Of a DNA stretch of 64,000 nt, positions 54,101 to 62,000 are shown piece after piece. A program made the position numbers and the translations under genes. The notes below the pieces were generated by a model. It was not told the origin of the DNA and did no database searches. It saw only the letters and a program-made list of their open reading frames with translations. How positions within the stretch are numbered: position 1 is the stretch's first letter; every line of letters begins with the position of its first letter. Source of the DNA: Lingula anatina (Eukaryota; Brachiopoda; Lingulata; Lingulida; Lingulidae); contig NW_019775399.1 in the NCBI RefSeq assembly GCF_001039355.2, positions 374,515 to 438,514 of the forward strand, given 5' to 3'.

Positions 54101-55046
54101 GGATTCAGCCTGGAACATCGTAAGCTAGTCATGGCTGCCCTTCTTTTTATGTACAGACACAGATGTGTCTGTACATATAGCCGTCATCTGCGTCTGTCGT
54201 CGCTGTCGTTGCCGTCGCCGTGCACTTTTACCGATAACACGATAAGTGGAAAACTGTTTTTTCTTTTTGTTTGAAACTTACAGAACTGATGAATATTCAT
54301 AATACGCAGGTCGAGTTCGAAAATCAGCATGATCGGGTCACTTATATGGAATTTATGCTGTTTTTTCACTTTTTTCAGCATATATGCAGCACCGATAACA
54401 CGATAAGTGGAAAACCATTTTACCTTTTGGCTTGAAACTTACAGANTTGTTTAATTTATTATATTTATAAGCTATATTTGGACCAAAATTCAAGATCAGA
54501 TTTATTTAATAATGTTTGTAGGATTGCCTAAATTTGTCCTTCTTAGAAATATTTTTTCAAAATTTAAATTTTCCCCCCTTTTTTTCAGGGGAGAGGATGG
54601 CTTGAAAGAATACTATGAAGTAAAAACTGTAAGACATTTTAAGTCTTTATAAAGATTTAATTAATTGATCTGATGATTCAGTTTAATTCAGAATTTAAAT
54701 CTGATTAATTCCATGATCAGTGTTGATGAATATTACAATAAATACATCATTTTATAAATATTAAAATGAAAGTTAATTCAAATGCTGTAATGTGGAATAG
54801 CCATGGTTTATTTTGTGTAGTGGAGGAAGAGCAGATTTACAGTACTAATTTATACAGTCTATCCGTAACCATGATAATTATTAACTGTGACAAACCTGCA
54901 TAGCAGAAAATAATTGTTCATTTATTAGTTTTATTTAATTTCTTGTTATACATTTATGTCAATTCCTTTTCATTAAGATTTGAATATATATATATATCTT
55001 TTTCTGTTTTCAGGTAACAGTCAAAATCCCTAAAAAGATTTCATAA
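47165..55046 (+). CDS. ALDH1: aldehyde dehydrogenase, ALDH1/ALDH2 class, complete
   Basis: NAD-dependent oxidation of aldehydes, possibly retinal, to acids; predicted cytosolic because there is no mitochondrial presequence. ATG is at 47208. Coding exons: 47208-47255, 47957-48061, 48479-48619, 48808-48934, 49866-49927, 50392-50520, 50810-50923, 51446-51548, 51919-52103, 52465-52629, 53018-53175, 53458-53532, 54589-54628, 55014-55046. All introns are GT-AG and phases agree; total 494 codons plus TAA against about 501 in vertebrate ALDH1A1. Visible motifs: [14 protein letters not shown] near the N-terminus, PWNYP (oxyanion Asn), [19 protein letters not shown] (NAD loop), FEMGGKSPN (general-base Glu), GQNCCAGSR (catalytic Cys), EEIFGPV, and C-terminal [12 protein letters not shown]. 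The N-terminal half reads most like ALDH1A, the region around the catalytic Cys like ALDH2/1B1, so it may be an invertebrate lineage predating the vertebrate split. Confidence 0.95.
48983..49240. mobile_element. MITE family B, best-preserved copy, in ALDH1 intron
   Basis: A 258-base element with a perfect 15-base terminal inverted repeat, AGAACAGATGATCCT at 48983-48997 and its complement at 49226-49240. Subterminal arms with the family core (aaatatggccgaccca) are also inverted. It sits about 50 bases after the donor of the exon ending at 48934. Confidence 0.75.
49391..49475. other. assembly gap
   Basis: 85 Ns preceded by a G run at 49374-49390, inside the ALDH1 intron between the exons ending at 48934 and starting at 49866. 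No coding exon is missing, since the flanking exons join in frame (IPM|DGDFF). Confidence 0.97.
51101..51154. repeat. (TC)n microsatellite
   Basis: About 27 TC units in an ALDH1 intron, abutting the family C element. Poly Ser-Leu and poly Arg-Glu frames across it are artefacts. Confidence 0.95.
51157..51365. mobile_element. MITE family C copy in ALDH1 intron
   Basis: Arms aggtagttagaacttactcc...gaatgcagtca and gattacattcagtcc...gagttagttcgaactacct are inverted. The centre has agtagaatacagaaaagctgg. It directly abuts the (TC)n run ending near 51154. Confidence 0.65.
53590..53695. repeat. three-unit minisatellite in ALDH1 intron
   Basis: Units of roughly 30-35 bases with the pattern 'gtgccttggtagaggtcta cactctctga' occur three times, plus a partial. 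Substitutions are scattered. Confidence 0.6.
53830..54045. mobile_element. family C-related element in ALDH1 intron
   Basis: Ends ggaccattcccaggatcaatct and agattgatcc...tatgggaaccc are inverted relative to each other. The interior matches 43830-44020. Confidence 0.5.
54148..54177. repeat. near-perfect hairpin palindrome
   Basis: Arms of 14 bases (tatgtacagacaca and tgtgtctgtacata) are separated by only 'ga'. A CpG-rich tract (cgtcgctgtcgttgccgtcgccg) follows at 54198-54220. It may be the end of a transposable element. It lies in the ALDH1 intron 53533-54588. Confidence 0.7.
54230..54447. repeat. 57-base direct repeat, two copies, N at the second end
   Basis: accgataacacgataagtgg through to gaaacttacaga occurs at 54230-54286 and 54391-54447, with several differences in the middle. 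The unresolved base at 54446 lies at the 3' end of the second copy. Confidence 0.75.
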
Positions 55047-55112
55047 AGAAGAAACATTATTAGCCGTGGGAAGCTTTTTCTTTAGTCAGATAGGTATCGC
55101 TGGTTGTGGAGT

Positions 55113-55118
55113 AATAAA
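55113..55118 (+). promoter_or_regulatory. poly(A) signal for ALDH1
   Basis: AATAAA 67 bases after the TAA stop. A second AATAAA at 55365-55370 could give a longer 3' UTR. Confidence 0.6.
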
Positions 55119-55119
55119 A

Positions 55120-57859
55120 CTGAATATGAATAGTTTTTAACTGATCAGTGAATGGACACTTCCCCATGCATCCAACCACAGAGTATTAAAATCGTCGTAT
55201 ATCAAAACTGTATTACAGATAACTTGAAGTGGGATGGGAATAAAGGGTTTATTAGATTGGAACACATTGCAGTTAGTGACAGTTTGAATACACATATGTC
55301 CAGTATGGCTGCCAATTCAACATGGTACCTGGTTTGAATTTCGATCGGAATTTGATTGTTTTAAAATAAAAACTGGTAAGTTTATGTTACTTTTTATTCA
55401 TTTATTTTTGCATAATACAGATTCAACACTAATATTTTCTTCACCTAAGTTAACTTTTCGTGTATTATTCTTTCAGTTCTACATGTTTAAGCAAAAAACA
55501 CTTCACAAGTAAAACTTATACTACATTCATATATATCTTCTGAATTTATGAAGGGATTTAAATCTCATTTACTTTTCTAAAATTTAACAAAATCTAGAAT
55601 CAAATTATAAAACCTAGTTCCAATTACAAAAAGAACATTATTTTTACAATAAGTTGCTTTCTTTGTAAAGAAAAAAATAAAGTTATAGGAAGCAAATTAT
55701 GAAAAAAATAAGCGAACAAAGTTTCAAAGTAGCTTGAATTTAACAATAACATTTTGCAACTTCAAAAAACACTTTCTAGTTACCAACTTTTGTCCAATGA
55801 TAAAGAGCTTCAAAATGGCTTTTATGAACTGGCAGATCGGTTGTTGATATATCTCTGTATGTTCAATTGACAATCATACAAAATGCACCAATGTTGTTTA
55901 AATGGAACACATTTAAGCTATTACGTTTTTTCTTTCTTTTCATCAAACAAACCACATTTTGTAACTGATGACCTAACGCCATTTTCCATATATTCAACAT
56001 TTTTATCTGAAAATATTGCAAAATGTAACCAAAAATAATGCGGGAAGTAACTTTGGGAAAACCACTTTGAGTGAACATACATGTAGTATAAATGTTAGTC
56101 GGCATTCACTGAAAAGTGTTAAAAATACGATTAAGACGCATTTCAAACAGCATTCGGTGCTCTCACAGACATGCTGAAAACTTTTCAGAATTGCCGGACA
56201 TTTGGACCAGCAGTAATGAAAAATTTGCTGAACTGAATGGATTTTTGTCGGACCAAAAATCACTCTATTCATTTGAGACAGATACTACCAGTACGATCAG
56301 GATAGCCTATTTTGTTTGTGAATGTGATAGTTTTGTAATGGAAGGGAAAAAACGCTTTTTTAGTGAAGTCTGTTGAAAGATGACTAAATTCAAAATTGCG
56401 GTTCTTAAAACTCTTGTCGGTCCTTTGGACCGACCAAGTCTAATTTTTTACTGGTCCAGACAAAATTTCCCGGTCATGACCGATCAGGCCGACAGTTTCA
56501 GCATGTTTGTCTCAATTCGTCCCAGTGCCTTAAATGATTGGTTACATATCTGCCAATCAGAAATCGGTATGGCTGCAATACAGTGCACATATTTTAGAGC
56601 AATAAAATAAAATAAAAGGACATTATACCAAAATTTGAAATCCAAATATGTTACGCTACCTATGTATTTTATGATTAGACTACAATCTAAATATCAACAT
56701 CCTAAAAGTTACAATTTTAAATGCCCATTCCGCAACATTATCCCATTCTTGACTATTTGTCAAGGAAATATATTACTTTTTATGTCTACAATCTGATTTC
56801 AATAAATAAAATACATGCAAACATAGAGATACTTTTAAAGACCACCTGCCTATGTGTAACTTCAAACTTTGTTATTTCGGTCAACAACATCTGTTTTCTA
56901 ATAAAGCAAAGATGTTGCCATATTTCCTTTAAAAATATAGTATAAATGTAAGTATCTGCAAGACTTTACAATAAAAATAAATTCATAAAAGCCGAAAATA
57001 AATAAATTAATTGGTTTAAATAATAAAAAAAGCATCAAAAGTTGCTTTGATGACCTCAGAGAGGTGATATCGAATACTTATGTTTAATGAATCATAAATA
57101 ATGCAAAACATATAAATGATGTATTTAGCAAATGCCGCAATAGTAACCTATGAATATTACATAATAATACCAAATATTTACATTAGTCTCAATATGTCCA
57201 ATTTAGAGCTATCTGTGGCATAACATCTACACATGAAAAACCCTTTTAATATAAAATAAGGCTATGTACAGTATTTGTCTACATTAAAGATTAAAATGTA
57301 CTAGTAAGTTACGTGTACGATCCAACAAAGCAACAACCTAACTACAGTACTTATAAAAGCTTCAATACTGCAAACTATATCAAGTTATTTGACATTGTTT
57401 CAATATGTCTGATTTTCACCAGTATTCAAACAGTAAGACGACATTTTAGTAATGTCTAAATCCATATTGGAGAGTCGCGCACATGTCACTGTCAACGTGG
57501 ATTGGTTGGACACAGAACTTAACAGATGGTGACATGCACAGTTCATGACCCGAAGCAGAGGAGTGTATGAACTCAAGTGTTTACTGATAATTTCATCTTT
57601 CAAATGTAACAGGAATTGCATCTTTGCTCATATGTTTGTGGAAATCCATAAATTGCCCTGTCTGTGACAACTGAAGGAGTCATCGTTTGCTTTTTCACAA
57701 AATATTGTGAGAAATTTCAATTCACCATTTCCAAAGACATGGATGTCATTGCTCTTGGCCTCTTCTGTTTGAGTTTTCTTAGGTCAAAAATCTCTTCATG
57801 ACGTAATGTACTGCACCAAGTTAATGTGGCAGTTGATTGCAATGGGGGATCTTTTCTCC
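55120..57859. other. intergenic region between convergent genes
   Basis: AT-rich, between the 3' ends of ALDH1 (plus) and the ROCO-CARD gene (minus). Open frames on both strands at 55.86-56.61 kb lack splice sites, start context or homology I recognise. A small hairpin (gtcggtcc ttt ggaccgac) lies at 56416-56434. Confidence 0.5.
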
Positions 57860-57865
57860 TTTATT
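57860..57865 (-). promoter_or_regulatory. poly(A) signal for the ROCO-CARD gene
   Basis: AATAAA on the minus strand about 390 bases after the stop at 58258-58256. It is a canonical signal at a plausible distance. Confidence 0.4.
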
Positions 57866-58255
57866 GCTGTTCTCAATAGCAGTGAACAAAGAAAAGTGGT
57901 GCATCTATAAAACCAGAAAAAATATGAAAGTGCTAGGACCTAGCTAGTAGACTGCGTAATACGGCAGTGACATCATATATAAATTAAATATAATAATTAT
58001 TATCTGAAACCCATTGTATAACAAACTAAGTCTGGGCTCTACTTTTTAAGGATTCATCATCAATATGTTATTTGTAATTTTTACCACCATTTTGTCCCCA
58101 AGATTACATCAATGCACATGCTAATATGCTCACTTGTCAAAGTACAAGCAGTAGTGGCAATATTATGCTTACCTACTCTGATGAAGTTATTGATGCCAAA
58201 ACAGCTTCAACATATTAACAACAACAATAAAGTCTAATATTCAAAAATTGCATAC

Positions 58256-59010
58256 CTAATAAGTGTTCTTCTGCTTGGCAGTTTCTTCATCTAGGGCTTT
58301 ACCGAATTCAGTGAAGGCACTCTCTGCCTCATCATCTCGCTTGCCCTCCCTTAACTTCTTAAGTAGGGCTGTGACTTTCAATGCCTTGGTTGGCTCACGC
58401 CGCACGGTATAATTGTCTTTCGTTGATATCACCCTTCGGTCAAGCAACCTCTGCAATACATCACGGAGGGCGACGTCTGATAGCTCCATAGCCAAGTCGG
58501 GTAGCCTGATGTGAATTAAAGAAAAAAATAGGGCACATTCAAAGATAGTAAGTTGAATCAATTTCATATACGGGTTTAAGACGAATCGGACCATTCTTTT
58601 TTTCTGGTTTTAAAGTATCCATGTTTCATTCTGGCAGTAATTGTTCAATATGCTGATCCAGAATCACAACAGACCATTTTTTGCCTGGGCCGATGTACCA
58701 TTGTGAAATCAACGCCTGCATGTCCTCTCAAAAACCTACCTCAACATCCGAGCCATTTGTGCATGTCCGCTGTCATGAAGAGCACCACAGAACACGTAAA
58801 AGGCAGAATCACTTTTTCCTTTTAGGAAACTAGAAAGTCTGTAATCTGCGTCTGTTTCCAGGATTGCTGCCTTTTCCTCTTCAGCTAATATACCGGCTTT
58901 ACTGAGTCGACTGAGTATCTTTGGTAGACTGTTGAATGTACCGCGGATGATCTTCAAAATATGGTTGGCGTGTTTGTCAAGGGATGTACGGTGCAGATCT
59001 GTCATTTTTC
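58256..59010 (-). other. tandem CARD-like exons of the ROCO gene
   Basis: Exon 59010-58740 encodes about 90 residues ending HDSGHAQMARMLR, a good match to the last CARD helices (AF.VF..AL..tgq..la..L). Exon 58505-58256 encodes LPDLAMELSD...VISTKDN...ALDEETAKQKNTY. The alternative is a separate small CARD gene starting at the ATG at 59005. The in-frame acceptor two codons upstream of that ATG and the absence of a promoter in the intron favour fusion to the ROCO exon. Confidence 0.7.
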
Positions 59011-62000
59011 CTTGAAAAAAAAAAGAAAACGAATGTCATCTTCAGATTTAAAAGAAGAAACAATGGATAACCTATATGCAAACATTGCTTTGGAACATTT
59101 TAAATTGCTTTACATGATCACAATCACAGCGGAACATTCAATGGTTCTTTTAGTCCTGTTGGACCTATCGGCAGCTTTTGACACCGTTAATCATGGACTA
59201 CTTTTATCTTTTCTTGAAGATTTTATTGGTATTAAGGACTCTGCTCTTAGTCTTTTACATTCTTATTTTACAGGCCGGTCACAGCAGGTTATGATCAAAG
59301 GCATATTATCAAATGTTTCAGAGATAGCTTTTGGTGTGCCACAAGGCAGTGTTCTAGGACCTCTTGTTTTGTGCATGTATACCTTACCAATTGAGACCAT
59401 ACTAAGACATCATAACATTGGCTATCATATTTGTGATGACACACAGATTTTTACTTGTTGCAATCTAGAAAATCCAAATGAATCTATTGATATATTGTCT
59501 GAATGTATTGATGATCTTTGCAGGTGGCTGATTAGTAATAAGTTGAAAATTAACGATGGAAAGTCTGAACTTTTGGTAATAAGTCAGCCTCATAATCGTA
59601 TGATAGCACAACAAATTCAGCTCAAAATTGGATTAAGCAGTATTAAGGCAACACCTCATGCAAAAAATCTTGGTGTATTTTTAGATGGATCACTTTGTAT
59701 AAACAAACATATTGCCAGTGTATGCAGGCCAGCAGTTTTTAACATTAGGAACATAAGTGCAATTCGCAATCAGTTGTCTGACTCTGCTGGAGACACAGTT
59801 ATAAATTTAGTTACATCTCGATTAGATAACTGCAACTCCATTTTTTACAGTTGTCCAAAGAAACAAATTGCTAGACTGCAGTGCATTCAAAATATTTCGG
59901 CCAGATTATTAACTCGGACATCCACAAGTATACATATCTCCCCAGTTTTAAAAAGTTTATACTGGCTGCCTCTATAAGCCAGAATATTATTCAAATTTTT
60001 TATTTATTTATTTATTTATTTTTTTTTTTTTTGCTCATGATGCTTTTTATGGATTGGCACCAATCTACATCAATGAATTAGTCAGTCACTATGTTCCAAT
60101 GTGAAAGCTGCGGTCTGTAGACCAATTGCTACTCAACCCAGTAAAATGCGATTAAAAACCTAAGGTGATATATCTTTTAAAGCTGCAGGTCCAAAGGAAT
60201 GGAATCTATTACCGCTGGAAATCCAAGCAATTCAGTCTACCAAACATTTTTAAAAAGAACTCAAAACACCTTTTCAGAAATATTTTGATTAACTCTAATT
60301 GGTTTTATAAATCTTGTATAAATTGCATTTAATTGCATGGAATAATGGCTGTTTTACCTAGATTTTATTTATATTTTATGTAGTATTATTTATGATATTT
60401 TATGTAAAGTCTACTGAACATTTTAAATGGATTTTAGACTTAAAATAAATTTATTATTATTATTATTATTAATATTATTATTTGTTTGATATCAAATAAT
60501 TATAATCCACTTTAGTTGAAAAAAGATACATCTTTGCATAGTGCTGCACACAACTTAATTGCAGAATATGANTTTTAGACTTAAAATAAATTTATTATTA
60601 TTATTATTATTAATATTATTATTTGTTTGATATCAAATAATTATAATCCACTTTAGTTGAAAAAAGATACATCTTTGCATAGTGCTGCACACAACTTAAT
60701 TGCAGAATATGATATCATAGCATAATTGTATTTACCTTTCGTAACTGGGTAGAAGTAGTCTGCTGAGGCCAAAGTGTTAGGGTCTTCTTCGGGGCATGGA
60801 TGATAAGGTGCTGGTTCTGCAAGGGGAACACTAAGTATAAACTTAGGGGCATCAAACAGGGTTGGTGGAATCTTCTCCTCCCGTACACAGTGTGGACACA
60901 ACATGTATTCATCCCGAGGAGAACCGGGGCATTCTTTCTCCACAAGAGCTACAAGGGCCTGAAATATCTTCCAGCTGTGCTTCTTCAGAAGAATGGAATC
61001 TTCGCCACGTATAGAAAGTTGAAGAATGCTATTGGGTGACTTTCCACTGAACCTTCTTTCAAAGCACATTTGAAACTGGTTGTCGAGTTCAGCATAGAAA
61101 CCATCTTTCCAGTCATGTCGTGCTGCTTTGTAATGTCCTAAACGACCATGGAGGTGTACTGCTGCCATTTCGTAGAGACCAGGGGGACAGGCGGTTGGAA
61201 AATGGATCTCAGTCGAAATCTGCAACTTCTCTCTTGATGGAACAGAAGGCCATTTTGAGGTAATACATTCGGGTCTATCTTCCCTCAGAAGCCAAGGGAA
61301 ATGGTATCGGTTTTCATCAGCATCTTTCATAACGTAGCAAATATCAAAATTCTCCAACACTTCTAACATGGCATCGAGACCACATCTTCCAAAGTTAAAT
61401 CGCCACCATAAACACTCCAACATGGTTTTACTGATGATTCCTCTTCGCAGTACATCTTCCTTTGCTGATTCAAATTTCCTCTCACTGTACTTCTTGTTGA
61501 AAGGGTCGGTATCATACACAAGAGTTGATTCAATGTCGTGGCAGAGGACAGCTCTTAATATATCAATAAAAATTTCTTGTCTGTGGAAGATGAAGCTCTT
61601 CAGAAATGGCCTATCTCTGAACCAAAGAACAACACCTGTAGCATGTAGAAAATTCAATATATCTTCAATTTGTTGGGCATTGCCATCTTGTAATTGTGGA
61701 GGCACCTTCTCTGCCATTGTGGCAAGGGACTCTAGGGTTAGGAAAGGATCTTGCCCTTTCTGTTTTGATGTCTCTATTTGCTCCACTTTCTGCAGCCATA
61801 CCTCAGGGAGTATCAATTTCTTTACTATAGCTCTTCTTATTAACTCCTCCTTAAGCTGGGCCATTCCATATCCAGTTTGAGAACTAGTGACAAAAACATT
61901 TTCGTCAACATGTGGTGGATTTTCAATTAACATTTTGATACGCATCATCTTTACATTGTATGCCTCTGGATACGAGCTCTTTAATTCAGTCCTCTTTTCT

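Noticed and set aside
55863-56610. Overlapping open frames on both strands
   Set aside because: No recognisable domain, splice sites or promoter; the small inverted repeat at 56416 does not help.
58961-59040. N-terminal part of the 338-codon plus-strand frame
   Set aside because: These codons are antisense to the CARD exon; the retrotransposon homology begins only downstream.
61368-61880. 170-codon plus-strand open frame
   Set aside because: It lies entirely antisense to the COR-coding exon, with no homology of its own.
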